A stretch of 64,000 nt of DNA from positions 2,637,761 to 2,701,760 of the forward strand of contig JAREIK010001468.1 of assembly GCA_029783825.1 (NCBI GenBank), read 5' to 3'. Positions 44,168 to 56,900 of this stretch are shown here, one piece after another (the stretch's first letter is position 1; every line of letters starts with the position of its first letter). A program made the position numbers and the translations under genes. The notes under the pieces were generated by a model, which was given only the letters and a program-made list of their open reading frames with translations, was not told the DNA's origin and searched no databases. This DNA comes from Sapria himalayana (Eukaryota > Streptophyta > Magnoliopsida > Malpighiales > Rafflesiaceae).

Positions 44168-44808
44168 GCTTTATAGTAATTTCATCCTTCTCCGCTATCA
44201 ATGATTGCATGAAGCTTTCATATGAATTTGAAATTGAGACTAGTAGTAGAAATGCAACTTTCTCATCTTCCACCTTGGAATCTACATGCTTAAGGTCCAT
44301 AATGATGCTGTTTAAATCATCTAAATACTTTTTTAATGAAGTCTATGCATCCTTAGTGTGAAGAGTCTCCTTTTTAATAGAAGCTTATTTATGAGTGACT
44401 TTGTCATATACAACGACTCCAGCTTGAGCCACAAGCCTGCAACAGTTTCCTCATCTATTGCCTCATCTATCACCTCATCAGCTAGGCTCAGGAAAATCAT
44501 AGAGTGGGTCTTCTCTTCATGCCTTCATACCTTAGTCAATGTTATCCTAGTAGCAATAGCAGCAACACCACAATTGCCATCGACTAGAGAGCTCCATATA
44601 TCAAAATTATTCAGATGAGCTCACATCTTAATTTGCCGCGTACTAATACCATTCATGTCATCAAATTTCTCAATAGTAGTGTTCAATGTTTCAAAAATTT
44701 CAATAAAATTCATATATTACAAAATCAGAATAACTGTACTAGCAACAAAAACTAGAAAATCATCAACGTAATAGAAATTATAACATAATCAAACCCTCTA
44801 TTACCAAT

Positions 44809-45085
44809 TGTTAGAATTTTCTTTATATATATATATATATATAATAATTATATTGAATGTAACACCAATGGATTGTGCAAAGCACAACACAATATAATAA
44901 GGAACAAAAAGAATATACCGCAACTATAATAAACAACATTTAACGTGATTCATTAGTCATTCAATATGACTATATTCATCAGAAAAGCACATAGTATTTG
45001 CAGATTTATTAATCCAAAATATTTCAGTACATAATCAAGAGAGAGAAAAAAAAGAATAGAGTATGTATTTTTGATTACAAATACA

Positions 45086-45123
<38 letters not shown>

Positions 45124-45350
45124 CAATTAGGGTTCTATATAAAATAGAAATGAGTCGAATCTTCAGAGCAGACAGAGTCATGCTCCAAAAATTTTACCAG
45201 CCCACTAACTAGGTAGCGAGTCCCCCATTATTTTTCCAATACCACATATCCAATTCTTCAACATATTAGTACTACTCCTATAAATAAAATAGAAAAACAA
45301 AAGGGTTAAGGAAACAAATAACAAAAAAAATAATATATTTATGTCTCTAA
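44809..45350 (-). repeat. 5' LTR of minus-strand Copia
   Basis: Begins TGTTAGAATTTTCTTTATAT. It contains a CA tract followed by a TA tract at 45089-45122, absent from the other LTR. The outer end is uncertain because a tandem repeat starts at about 45354. Confidence 0.7.
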
Positions 45351-45353
45351 TAT

Positions 45354-45970
45354 AAACAATTTACTATAATTTATTTTAAATATATATTCAAAATCAAAAA
45401 GTTTTAATTACATTTACATGCACACAAACAAATATAGACATGTATGTATATACATACATATACATATGTGAGTGAGTGTTTAATTTAAACAATTTACAAT
45501 AGTTTATTTTAAATAAATATTCAATATCAAAAAGTTTTAATTATATTTACAAACACACGTACACACATACATATATACTTGTGTGTGTGTGTGTGTTATT
45601 TTTAATATTAATGATTTATAATAATTTGGTTTTACTAAATTTTTAAAATCAAAAATTTTAAGTCATTATTACACAAAGACATGTTTGTTTTGAACATAAA
45701 CAATTTATAATAATTTATTTTAAATGAATTTTCAATATCAAGAACTTTAAATTACCCACACACACACACACACACATATATATGTGCGTAATGTGTGTCT
45801 GTGTGCGTGTGGGAGTACTGTAGAGTGTTCATTGAGAGAGAGAGAGAGAGAGATATATATATATATTTGCGTACATACAGTATACTTGTTTCTTGAAAAT
45901 TTAGATACATGGATGCATATATGAAATTACAAATACACAGTATGTGTAGGTATATGTTTATATATGCATC
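45354..45970. repeat. four ~60-bp repeats with attached microsatellites
   Basis: AACAATTTACTATAATTTAT (45354) recurs as diverged copies at about 45488, 45610 and 45699, each ending with a TCAAAAAGTTTTAATT-like phrase and followed by CA, TG or CATA microsatellite DNA. A GA/TA tract follows at 45834-45868. Confidence 0.75.
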
Positions 45971-47120
45971 TATATATGCACATGTAAACACAAAATTAAA
46001 TCTTTATCACAAACTCATGGACAACCTATTATTCACAGACCACTAAGTCATAAGAAAACGAGGAAGGAGGTGAATTATAAGTAGGGAGATGCAAGTTCAG
46101 ATGTTTATGTTTGTATACACACCTTGGATGGATGAAAGAGAAAATATGCAAATAAATAGCTGTAATTTCGGATGCAGATACTTTTGTTTTGTTGGATTTT
46201 AGTAACTCGAGAGAAAGATGGATTTCCAAAATTCCCATTACTCTGTGCATGAAAAATTGTTAGAATTTTTAAAAGTTTGGTGTGCTATATTTAAAATTTT
46301 AAAACTTTGAGTTGTTTTTTTTTTCAAGTATTTTATAAAAAACACATCAGAACATTATTCTCCCCAAATTATTAGCATTATATACTTGAGGCAAATTATT
46401 ATTGGTGCACTTGTTTATTGGGAAAGGCAATATACTTCTGCCAAACTTTAGGTGTACACAGTACACTCGATTATGGCAGGGGACAATCTTTAAAGCATTC
46501 GAAATCACGAGCTTCATTTACTTGCCAAAATATTATTACTAATTACGAAAACATTTTGGGATACATACTCAGATGAAGTCTGGTTCGAGGTCCCCAAACT
46601 GTAGCCCTAAGCTCAGATCAGATAAATTGTATAAAAATAAACAAAAAAGAACACCCGTGAAAGCGAAATATTTACTGGCACGGATACTCATGGGGCTTAA
46701 AAAACAAAAAAAAAAAAAGAAAAGGCATCACGGGTGTTATATTTACAGAAGCATGAAGCATGCAGAGGAGAGAGCTGATAGCCAGACAGAAACAACATTG
46801 CTTAAAGATTCACTGATGTAATTTTGTTGACATTAATGCTACCATTTCAGAGTCGCTAAATTGGAAAAAAAAATACCCATTTTTGCATTGCTAAATTATA
46901 ATACACACGAGCTAGCAGCTACGCAAGAATTCGTGATTATGGATCTTGATCACATCAGTTGGAAGGATACGAAAAAAAAAGTGAAAATTCTGAGCAGAAC
47001 TTAAGAAGATAATGGAGAAACTAGACAGAAGAACAAGATTCGTTAGAGACGATGAAGAAAAGAACTAGATCAACGAAAAATATTATCAGACTTTACTTTG
47101 GAGTTAAACTCGACACCCCA
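45971..47120. other. non-coding DNA, no gene recognised
   Basis: GC is slightly higher than in the flanks. The plus frame 46573-46821 (82 codons, lysine-rich) and the minus frame 46029-46250 have no family features I can recognise. Not called as genes. Confidence 0.35.
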
Positions 47121-47126
47121 GATGAT

Positions 47127-47525
47127 TTTTATGGAGAAACATGCACTCGGGCACAATTAGTTTTAGTTGGAGCACCGTGGGATTTACGGTAAAGTAAAAA
47201 TCAAGTTATGTCAATGGCGCAAATACAAGAATATTTATGTTTTTTTTTTCTTGATTTTTAGAAGTTTTAATTAAAAATAATATCAAGATTTAGAATATTC
47301 ATATTTTGATTGCATTTTATTTTTAAATCCAAAAATACTCCTATTGGTGTTTTAGATAAATAACATGAATAATGTGTTGTCAAAATATTGTTCACGTAAT
47401 ATATAAGCGTGTGTGTGTGTGTGTGTGTGCGTGTGTGTGTGTGTGAGTGAGTGAGTGAGTGGGTGTGTATGTGTGAATGAGTGTGTGTGTGTGTGTGTGC
47501 GTGAATGATCAGTGTGTGTGTGTGT
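47127..47525. repeat. dispersed repeat, copy A, with TG tail
   Basis: It contains ACATGCACTCGGGCACAATTAG and TTAGTTGGAGCACCGTGGGA, then AATCCAAAAATA, AATAATGTG, TTGT-AAAA-ATTGTTCACGTAAT and a long TG/GAGT microsatellite (47408-47525). The copy at 61044-61345 has the same order of words, diverged, and ends in the same TG tract. Confidence 0.7.
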
Positions 47526-48340
47526 GGATTTTAATAACAATAAATAGATAGATAGATATATATATATATATTCTTTGTGTGTGTGTGTAACTAACTATAT
47601 ATATATAAGTATATATAGATATCATTTTATTTATCTCGTGTATATATATATACTATATGTAAGTGCATATATATATATATAGACATATATAACATATATA
47701 TCTATATAGACACACATATATATGTGTGTGTGTGTGTGTGTGTCATGTATTTTAATAATTAAAATTTTGGTTTATTATTTGGCATGTAATTTAAATTTAA
47801 TGTATGCATGATGTACTGTAATATTTTTTGTGTATTTTATTTAATTAATGTGATGTAAGAGTTTATTTATCAATACGGACCATTGGGGTATCTAGGTTAA
47901 ACGAAAGAGTACATAATATTTTTTTTGTTAAAACAAAAAAAAAAATTAGATTTCAAAATGGGCTTATTTCTTCTCTTCTAACTTGATTGTTATCAAAAAA
48001 CACATTATGTCCGGAATTATAATTTAAATCCATCAAATATTAATAAGTCTTTTCTATTATTAATTAATATTATAGCTTTGCTTGATTTGTGGAATGTTAT
48101 TATCTTGGACTTTATTTATTAATTATTTGGATGTTGTTTTAAATTATATATTTTTTTTGTGTATACTACCATCAAGTGTGGGGAAAATATAATTTGGCTA
48201 TTTATATATTTTTTTCTCAAAATAATTCATATAATTATATTGAGAATTGACATACATACATACATACATACATATACATAAATATATATATATATATATA
48301 GACAGAATATATGTGTGTGTGTGTGTGTGAAAAATTAAAA
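47526..48340. repeat. TA, TG, GATA and CATA microsatellite cluster
   Basis: Simple tracts lie at about 47546-47600, 47640-47745 and 48250-48330 (CATA, TA, then TG). Between them is plain AT-rich DNA. No gene. Confidence 0.8.
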
Positions 48341-49846
48341 ATTCCAAATTTAAAGTAACTAAATTTGGACAGAATTGAATTAATAATTTTTTTTTAATAT
48401 TTTAAATTCGAAAATTAATTGGGGCTAAAATTGAATTTTTTTCATGCATGAAAAATTAAAATTTAATAAAAATTGAATTTTAATTTTTAAAATAAATAAA
48501 TTTTTTTATTTTTTTTTGTTTTTAAATAAACAAAAACATTTATTGAAGAGTTTTGAAAAACACTTATTATCTAAAAGATATATAATTTTTATTTATCTAA
48601 TTTTTTTATATATATTATATAATTATTATATTCTATTTATTATAACTTGTAATAAGTGAAGGAATATTTAAAGATTTAATGCTGTCACATACAATGGATA
48701 TGCTATGAATGAGTTATGCTTGGGAGATTAAAAATTTCACTAGAATGTAAGGAGAAGTACAAAACTCATTCTCTTGAGAATTTTGATTAAAATCCTCAAA
48801 ATATTAGTCATTATTTTTTGTTACAATTTACTATTTTTACTTAATTTGCAAATTGTAGTTGTAATTGACTTTATTTATTAATTTTTTTATAAAAATAATT
48901 TTAGTTATATTTGTTTGTGTATTATGTTGAATTTAAAATAAAATTTGAGTATTTAGATATTTATTCTTAAAATAATACAAATAATTATTTCGATAATATA
49001 TAAATATATATTCAGATAAAAAATATATATTTCAATATATATGCGAAATTTTGAAATTGTCAAATTTAAAGTAAGTAAACTTGGATAGAATGTAATTTAA
49101 GATATTTGAGTTTTTAAAATTTGTAAAAACACAATACCACAATTATTTTGGACTAAAATTTAAAATGTGTCATAGTTAAAAAAGTAAAATTTAATTTTAA
49201 AATAAATAGAAAATTTTTATTTTTTGAAAAAATTCATCTGTAATTTTTATTCCTCTAGCTTCTTCTCTTCTAACTTGGATTGTATATGGAGATTATGAGG
49301 AGATTCATGTGGTAGTATGCATTGGCATATAGCTAGTGGACATGCTATTAATGTGTTGTGCTCTATTACTTAGAATTTTACACAAATGGAAGGAGCACAA
49401 ATCTCATAATGGTAGGAATTATAATTTGAATATTCCAAACATTAATAAATATTTATTATTATTATTATTATTATTTATTTATTTATTTTTGTTTATTTTG
49501 TAGATTGTTGGTAAATTGAATTTTATTGAGTAATTATTTGAAATTTGAATGTGATTTTTAATTATATTTTTTGTGTATTCTACCAAGTGTGGGAAGAATA
49601 ATAGTTTGGTATCTAGGGACTTATTCTCAAAATAATTCGGATAATTATTTTGAGAATATATATATATATATATATATTGTGTGTGTGTGTGTGTCAAAAA
49701 ATGAAATTTTAAATTTTAAACTAAGTTCATTTAGGTAGAATTGAATTTAAGATTTTTGGTTTTTTAAAAATTTTAAAAACATAATTCAAAAATTAAGTTG
49801 GGCTAAAATTAAAATTTTGAAATGATTGAAATTTTAAAATCTAACA
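48341..49846. other. AT-rich DNA with diverged repeat units
   Basis: AT-rich DNA holding diverged relatives of the 166-bp unit (around 48330-48450, 49040-49160 and 49695-49840: phrases like AAATTTAAAGTAA and TGGG-CTAAAATT-AAATTTT). TTA/TTTA tracts occur at 49452-49490 and TA/TG tracts at 49656-49695. No gene. Confidence 0.5.
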
Positions 49847-50360
49847 TGTGTGTGTGTGTGTGTGTGCTTGCATGCGCGCGTGCGTGTGTTAAAAATTGAA
49901 ATTTTAAATTTTAAAGTTAATTTAGGTAGAATTAAATTTAATTTTTTGGTTTTTTAATAATTTTAAAAACATAAATCAAAAATTAAGTTGGCCTAAAATT
50001 AATATTTTGTAATGTTAAAAATTTTGTGTGTGCTTGCATGCGCACGTGCGTGTATTAAAAATTGAAAATTTAAATTTTAAAGTTAATTTAGGTAGAATTG
50101 AATTTAATTTTTTGGTTTTTTAATAATTTTAAAAACATAAATCAAAAATTAAGTTGGCCTAAAATTAATATTTTGTATTGTTAAAAATTTTGTGTGTGCT
50201 TGCATGCGCACGTGCGTGTATTAAAAATTGAAAATTTAAATTTTAAAGTTAATTTAGGTAGAATTGAATTTAATTTTTTGGTTTTTTAATAATTTTAAAA
50301 ACATAAATCAAAAATTAAGTTGGCCTAAAATTAATATTTTGTAATGTTAAAAATTTTTAA
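49847..50360. repeat. 166-bp tandem repeat with TG-rich heads
   Basis: CTTGCATGCG starts at 49867, 50033 and 50199, exactly 166 bp apart. Each unit has a TG/CG alternating head, then AAAATTGAA-ATTTAAATTTTAAAGTTAATTTAGG and AAATTAAGTTGGCCTAAAATTAAT. The second and third units are nearly identical. Older single units lie to the left. Confidence 0.92.
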
Positions 50361-51500
50361 TTTTTTGAAACTAAATTTTAATTATTAAAATAAATAAAAA
50401 AAAAATATTTTTTTGAACAACAATATGTTATTAAAATTCTATCATGTTCAGTATTTGTTTAAAAAGGCAAAATAAAAAAACAAAATATAGGGATTCATCT
50501 ACTTTTGTTTATTCATATCGTCTCAATCATTTTTGATTTGTTTTTGCTATTATTATTATTTGATATGACAAATATCAAATAATACTAGTAATTTTGATGA
50601 TTGTGCATGATATTTTTTCATTAAAAAATTATTTTAAATGAAATACTTTCACTAAAACATAGCTTTAATGGATTATTATTAATAATATTGAAATTAGGTA
50701 GTTTTTGTATGGAATATGAGAATTGATAAATATATTAAGTAGGAGGAATGCGAAAAATCATAACAATCATTATGTTATGATTTTGTTACACCTCATTGAG
50801 CTTTTATAGCAGTGTCGATGATTATTCTTGGCTGAAACTCAACATAAATATTCATGATGATATTTTTATGTCATGAGTCTATCCCATTTTTAGCACAATT
50901 TTTTTATTGCATAACATATTTTTTTTTTCGGCTATGAAATTATCTTGGAATCATAGTAGTAATAGCTTATAATATATATATATATATATTTGATTACAAG
51001 CATAACATATATCCTTGTAATCAAGTATTCCTACTAGTGCAAAAAACCATGACATCCTCCTTTGCTGTAACATTCTCATTACATAGCTATTAAGACTAAG
51101 ACAAAAGCCATGAGGCCTCTCCAAGAGCATACCTTTTTGCTACAAAGAGTTTCATAGAGCAATTACTCGAGTTACGATCATTTTTAGGTCCATGACTTTT
51201 TTATCATGAGAAATAATCAAAGTTATGGCTCATTCTCAATACACTGAATTTTGGTTATAGAGATGAAACACACAAACCATGACCATTCCTAGTGATCTAT
51301 TTTATTTTATAGAAATGAAACGCACAATCATAATAATTTCTAATGGCATGTCAATTTAACCCAAGAAAGAGTGAAAAGTTATTTTTCATTCTTAGCATTA
51401 TGACTTCGTGCTATAGAGACGAAAGAAAAAGTTATGGCATAACTTAATTTCATGACATTCTAATTAAAAATGACATAAAGCCATTCAAGTATAAAAGCAT
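50361..51500. repeat. AT-rich DNA; three ATAGAGATGAAA phrases near one edge
   Basis: GGTTATAGAGATGAAACACAC (51253), TTTATAGAAATGAAACGCAC (51305) and GCTATAGAGACGAAAG (51412) recur, with inverted 'CATGACTTTT'/'AAAAGCCATGA' words nearby. This looks like the subterminal part of a DNA transposon, perhaps CACTA-like, but no terminus was found. Confidence 0.3.
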
Positions 51501-52640
51501 AAATAAGAATTTTAAAAGAAGAATTTTGAGGCCACAAAAATGAAAGGAAAAGCTAGGGGTTGGGAAGAATAAATTTACCCAAACCTAGGAAGATCCATGA
51601 GCAAAACGGTGATGCAAGATAAAAGCATAAATCCTAATAGGTGGGGCATGGATTTTGACAATCAGATAGAAAAAAAAATATGAAATGCACGAATGAAAAT
51701 TGTGAGTTTAGGATTTGATTCTTAGATACTCTTGAGGGCTATCATTGAGAACCTAAAATTTATTAAGATGTATCTCAAATTATCTCATGTAACTCATTTC
51801 TAATATCATGCTAAATTAAGATCTAAGATTAATATATTTTATTTTGTAAGATGGATATTTAATTAATAGAATTTTGTTTTGATTATATTGTGGTTTGGTT
51901 ATTGATAGAATATGTGTCTATGTAGAACTCAAATTATGGCTTTAATATTGATAGATGTGTGTCTCTTATCATGTTGGATAATAATAAGTAAGTCATAAAG
52001 TACACTCACATATAATGTTAGGAAGGAAATGATAGTCTATCTGATTAAGATGCAAAAGATAATCCTATACGTCAAAACTTAATATAGAGTAAGTTTATTT
52101 GTGACAGTATAATATTTACAAATTCAAAACATGAATACTTTTATAGATCAATCCATTATGTATATCTTAGATGAAATGAACCTTAATTGATGTGTGAGTT
52201 TTATAGAATGATATTTCAATAGTTTTACCTTTAATATGAGAATCACAAGTCATCATAATAGATGGCGATAAGTAAACCACATGACATATGCAAGTAAAAA
52301 TGACTCATAAGTTGGTGATATTGCTGAGTTACTTTTTATCATATGATTCCTATTAGTAAGATTTGAGAGAAAGTATATATTAATTATGAAAGTATGATAC
52401 TTATGAAACCAAAAGTATAAATAAGAATACATATAAGAAGTAAATGTCTAGGATAATTGATGAATTACCTAAAAAATTTAGACTTATCAACGACCTTAAA
52501 GTAGGGATAATTTGTCATTTAAGTGATAAAGTATAATAGAAATAACCACGAGGGGACCTTCAATAGGGAGAGATCGATAGTTGACAACCACCTTTGTTGT
52601 CAACTATTAATCATGGATAGCCTCAAGTTGATCTCCATCC
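51501..52640. other. AT-rich DNA with a dispersed non-coding repeat
   Basis: 52300-52570 read on minus matches 39850-40140 (ACTTTTGG-TTCATAAGTATCA, ATAATTAATATATACTT, TAGGAATCATAT in order). It may be a solo LTR or an LTR fragment of an unidentified retrotransposon. No coding sequence. Confidence 0.45.
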
Positions 52641-53170
52641 CCGACATCGGCATCGACATCGTGTAAGGCATGAGCGGGTGGTGGTGCTGGATCTGCGGGT
52701 GCTCACCTAAAATTGAGTCAATCGACGTGAAGTCTTTCCCAAGACCATAGCTAAATACAAAATAAACAGAAAATTAGTCCCAAAAATTTGAGATTTTTAT
52801 ATTGCTTTAGAAAAAATAATATAAATTGTGACCCCTTTTTGGGACTTATAATTTGACGAAAATCAGGCAAAGTCTCCTTTGTACTAGAAGCTGAAGCTTC
52901 TAAATTTGACCGTTGGATTGGTTCGAAGGTCGAACTAACCCACATATCAAAGAAACATGCATTTTACGTCGTTGGATTCAGCCCCAATGGCTAGGTGCAG
53001 AAATTTGATGATTGTCGTGATTTAGCCCATTAAATATATTTAAAAAAAATCAAAAAAAATGATTTTTTTAATTACATCTTTCAAAAATATATATATACCC
53101 CCTATCATTCTCAATTTTTATCTTTTTTTTCTCTCTCACATATTATCTCTTTGTCTCTTCTCGGCTCTCT

Positions 53171-53207
<37 letters not shown>

Positions 53208-53649
53208 CTCTTATTTTGGTGTATACTTTCATGCCTCGAGTGACGGGTGAAGAGTGCGGACTATCAATTATGGTGTGGACATTATAAAGCAAATGGGATT
53301 TTATGCATTATGGGTATTAATTTTTAAATTTTGTTTTGTTTAGTTTTTTTTATTTTAGTTAAATTTTTTAGTTTAATTAATATAAATTAATATTTAATTT
53401 AAAAAATAAAATTTATAATATAATTAATAAACTAATAAAAAATTAAAATAATAAATAATAATTTTAATGATGATAATGAAATAAATTTAAACATAAATAT
53501 AGAAAATTTTTAATATGGATAATATGGATAATGATGACCCTATGGAAAGGTACGAGACCACGAAAACTTTGATTTCGCCAGTCGTCTTGACCCAAACATC
53601 TAAAAAATTAAAAAACTAGAAGAAAATTAATAGCTGTGACCCACTTTAA

Positions 53650-53990
53650 TATTATATAACATAAAAATATTAGGTATAACATAAAAAATTAGCACAATGC
53701 AAATATTATAAAAAAATATTAACCTAAAAGAGTTCATGTGAGACTGGACACCTTAAAAAGCATGGCTAATAATGTACTAAAAAATATGGTGCATTAAATC
53801 CTAGGCAAACACAACTTAGTGGTGGGTGCTTTGAGGCTAGATCCAATTCAGCCTCAATGTTGACTTTCTTCATATACCACAACGAGTTAGGGAGGAAAGA
53901 CTTGACCAATCTAATCACCAAGATGGGTCTTCCGATTATATTTTCAGTGAATCCAAAAATGGTTAGTATCATGCAGACTTATTTTTAGCC
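53650..53990 (+). pseudogene. hAT transposase zinc-finger region
   Basis: Plus-strand frames give a CETGHLKKHG-like remnant, then the equivalent of FIYRSELGRE. It corresponds to 7727-8134 of the minus copy. Broken. Confidence 0.6.
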
Positions 53991-54090
53991 TACATATCTT
54001 AGGATTCCTAGGTCCACATCTAGGAATGACATACTAAAACAATATAATTTAGAAAAAAAAATAATTAATAAATTTAGGGAATATAGTGGA

Positions 54091-54426
54091 GTGTTATCTG
54101 TAACATTTGATATATTGACTAGTCACGATGATACATCTTATGCATGTCTCACCGCCCACTATGTAGATTTTAAATGGATATTAAAAAGAAAAATATTAGG
54201 ATTCTCAGAGATTTTCCATCCTCATGATGGCCTGATAATTTATGAGTGCGTGATGAGAATCTTTAGAGAATATAATATTCAAAATATAATATATAGTATC
54301 ACATTCGATAATACAACTAACAATAGAGTAGCAATTAATATGTTTATTAGGACTATTAGAGATGGGCCATTAAAAGAGATTTTTCACATTAGATGCATAT
54401 GTCATGTCATTAACCTCATAGTATAA
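54091..54426 (+). pseudogene. hAT transposase RNase-H-like core fragment
   Basis: This is the best-preserved core in the window, 111 codons: VTFDILTSHDDTSYACLTAH, YVDFKWILKRKILGF, then IIYSITFDNTTNNRVAINM and IFHIRCICHVINLIV. In RICESLEEPER/Tam3-type transposases these are the 'W-S', 'TAH-ID--W-LQKRIL-F', 'T-DNA-NND' and 'RC-AHI-NLIV' words. The second core Asp (TFDN) is kept. It ends at the TAA that follows in the parent frame. Confidence 0.85.
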
Positions 54427-54904
54427 GTGGGGATGAAGGTTGTTTCCCTCTCTTTAGAAAACTTATATTACTCACTAAAATTTTTTCATGTCTCCCAAAT
54501 AATAAGAGTTTGGTAGTCTTTATTTTTTTGTGAGTCTAAAAAAGAAGAAATTCCAATCGGATACGAGATACTATTGGAATTACACATACATGATGTTAAA
54601 GTCAAGTGTTGGATATGAACATGTGATATTCAATTATGTCAATAGTAAGAGTGATGAACTTATTATTAACGATACTGATTGTGTTATATGAATTTTATTT
54701 CTGAAATTCATGAAGATTTTGTATGACATGACAAATATGTGTTAGTCAGTTCATCCTCACACCACTTGCATTGCACTCACGTGCATATGTAAAATTAGTA
54801 GCATTTTTAGGAAGTTTAGAGATGACTCATCATTTAGTAACATGGTTGTTGAGATGGAAACCAAGTAGTAAAAATACTAGTCTACCATTCCATCTCTTTA
54901 TTGT

Positions 54905-55440
54905 TTGGCTACCTCTATGGATCCTAGGATTAAGGTGGAAGGGGTAGAAAATATTTTGATATACATATTCTCGTGCATGAACCAGGAACACCAACCTGAA
55001 GGGTTCATTCACGAAAAGTTGATTGAGCTATTTACATACTATGATACTAGGTATGGTGGTGGTAGTAGTCAAAACTCTGAGTATGGACATGAATACCATA
55101 TTCGAAGATGATTTCTTCATTCAATTAGCGATGGGAAATGATTGGGTGAACCATAAAATAGGAGCGAGCTATCTTGATACTTAGATACCGATCACTACTC
55201 AATCCTATTACATATCAATAATAAGAACCTTGATATTTTATAGTTGTGAAAATCATGAGTCCACCTATCGCGTGTTGTCTAATATGGCACGGGCTCAACT
55301 GACTACTCTGATGGTGAGCGTAGCATCGGAGTCTACTTTTTATGTTACAGTGAATGTGATTTTAGATAGGAGATCGAGATTATAGTCATATATTATTTAG
55401 GCATTAGCATGCATGAAAGATTGAAAGGATTCAATCTTAT
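54905..55440 (+). pseudogene. hAT transposase C-terminal part with hATC
   Basis: MDPRIKVEGVENILIYIFSC, FIHEKLIELFTYYDTRY come first (54905-55111). After shifts, LSNMARAQLTTLMVSVASES follows at about 55275-55335, clearly the hATC dimerisation motif, then a LACMKDWKDS-like end. Several stops intervene. Confidence 0.8.
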
Positions 55441-56180
55441 GCATCCAGGATCATTCTACAACTATAGCAAGAGCGGATGTGTTAGTTCCCGATGATGATT
55501 TTGTGACTTTGATGATTATTGACGACTAAGATCGAGCCTACTATAATGCCTACAACCTACCACTAGTGATATCATCAAATGCTTACGAGATTGATTGTTT
55601 TTAGATTGTCTTTATTTATTTATTTTTGTCATTTGAGCATGCTACTTTTATTGTTATTTTGTTTTTTATTTATTCAGACACTTATTTATGAGATTGATGT
55701 TTTATATTTATATATTTATCTTTGAAATATTAATTTTTATTTTTTAATGATTTGACCTTGTTTTGTTATTTTGTAATTTGTATGTGTTTTTAGTTGTTAG
55801 TTGTAATTTGTGACTTGTGATAATAATTTTATTTTTTTTATTGTATTAATTTAATGAATTAATTAATTTGGCGTTAGAATTTAAATTTTAAAATATATTT
55901 GAAGTTTGGGATGATACAATTCTAAATGGGCCAAAATGGCAATACCCGGCATGTCCTAAACCCTGACATGACCTAGCATGTCCTAAACCCTGACATGACC
56001 TAGCATGTTTTGGCACAACCTAGCACGACCTAGTTCGAACTAGGTATGAGCCGGGCAGGCAAGCTATGACGGGTTGGCACTTCTCAAGCCATGCCAGACA
56101 CAACACGGTGGCCCGATTAGGCAACTAAAAAATGAGACGGGCAGGCCTAGCTTGACCCATTCGACACCTCTAACTAGGAA

Positions 56181-56900
56181 CATAACTACCACAAAAAGAT
56201 GGTGGCAACTTTGATAGCATCAACGGGTGGGATGACACCAAGCAACTCCTCGCACAATACCACCACATTGAACACACAAGCTTTAGTGACTACTAGGCCA
56301 CGGATACAAAAGCCAAGGATGATGGCTACATCCTATAAGGTTATTGTCATCTCCACTACTAGCACATGTAACGTGTGTGTGTGTCTGACCACCCTTTCTC
56401 GACTAGATGATGATAAGTGGCCAATAGATCGTGATATGACGAGGGTGGATTATTTCATGAAGCTATAAGCAATGAGACAATTAATTTTAAAATTAGTTAT
56501 ATATAAATTACATGTAACAACTATTAATAGTAATTGATATTTAACAAAATACGTACTTGCTCTATATCTACTAAGTGTGATCTGTATCTATCTTGCAATA
56601 TTAAGATAGTTGCAACCAAAGGATTTGCATCATGAATCTTCATGAACACCATGTTTATAAGATATAAAAAATCCAAAATAATTGTCAAATATGGTTGTCA
56701 ATATTAATTACAATGACAATTATTTACAATACACATGTATAATAATAATGTCTCATTTACTAGAATAAGTCATATACAAAACAACTACATAAAGTCGAGG
56801 CCTCATTTACAAAATATTCACACTTTTACACAAGTCTTATACAAAATAATTATAAAAAATGTGATGGCTCATTTATAAACAAAAAACTAATTGTCTTACT
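56181..56900. other. region between hAT and Mutator-like relics
   Basis: The plus frame at 56199-56468 (Thr/Ser-rich) has no recognised domain and is not called. It may be the 3' part of the Mutator-like element. No terminal repeat was identified. Confidence 0.35.

Larger units (their letters stand above)
40176..45350 (-). mobile_element. Copia retrotransposon with both LTRs, decayed
   Basis: LTRs at about 40176-40640 and 44809-45350 both begin TGTTAGAATTTTC on plus and share many phrases (ATTTATT-T-CCAAATATTTCAG, AACAAATAACAAA). Next to the right LTR, 44797-44808 read on minus is ATTGGTAATAGAG, a decayed Met-tRNA primer site, so the element runs on minus. Internal order on minus: gag with zinc knuckle (43973-44167), integrase (42655-42915), RT (41761-41964), RNase H (about 40985-41160). 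All frames are broken. Target duplication not determined. Confidence 0.82.
52950..56172 (+). mobile_element. hAT transposon relic, 5' terminus missing
   Basis: The right end is TTCGACACCTCTA preceded by a GC-rich block (about 55915-56172). Transposase pieces lie in order on plus: zinc-finger region about 53650-53990, core 54091-54426, pre-hATC 54905-55111, hATC 55268-55440. The leader has GCAGAAATTTGATGATTG and a CT tract (53173-53206), as in other copies. The GC-rich left terminus was not found; it may be deleted. Confidence 0.8.

Noticed and set aside
46573..46821. 82-codon lysine-rich plus frame as a possible small gene
   Set aside because: No domain, no splice or promoter evidence, and a poly-A run encodes the lysines.
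47352..47540. 62-codon minus frame rich in TH pairs
   Set aside because: Translation of a TG microsatellite.
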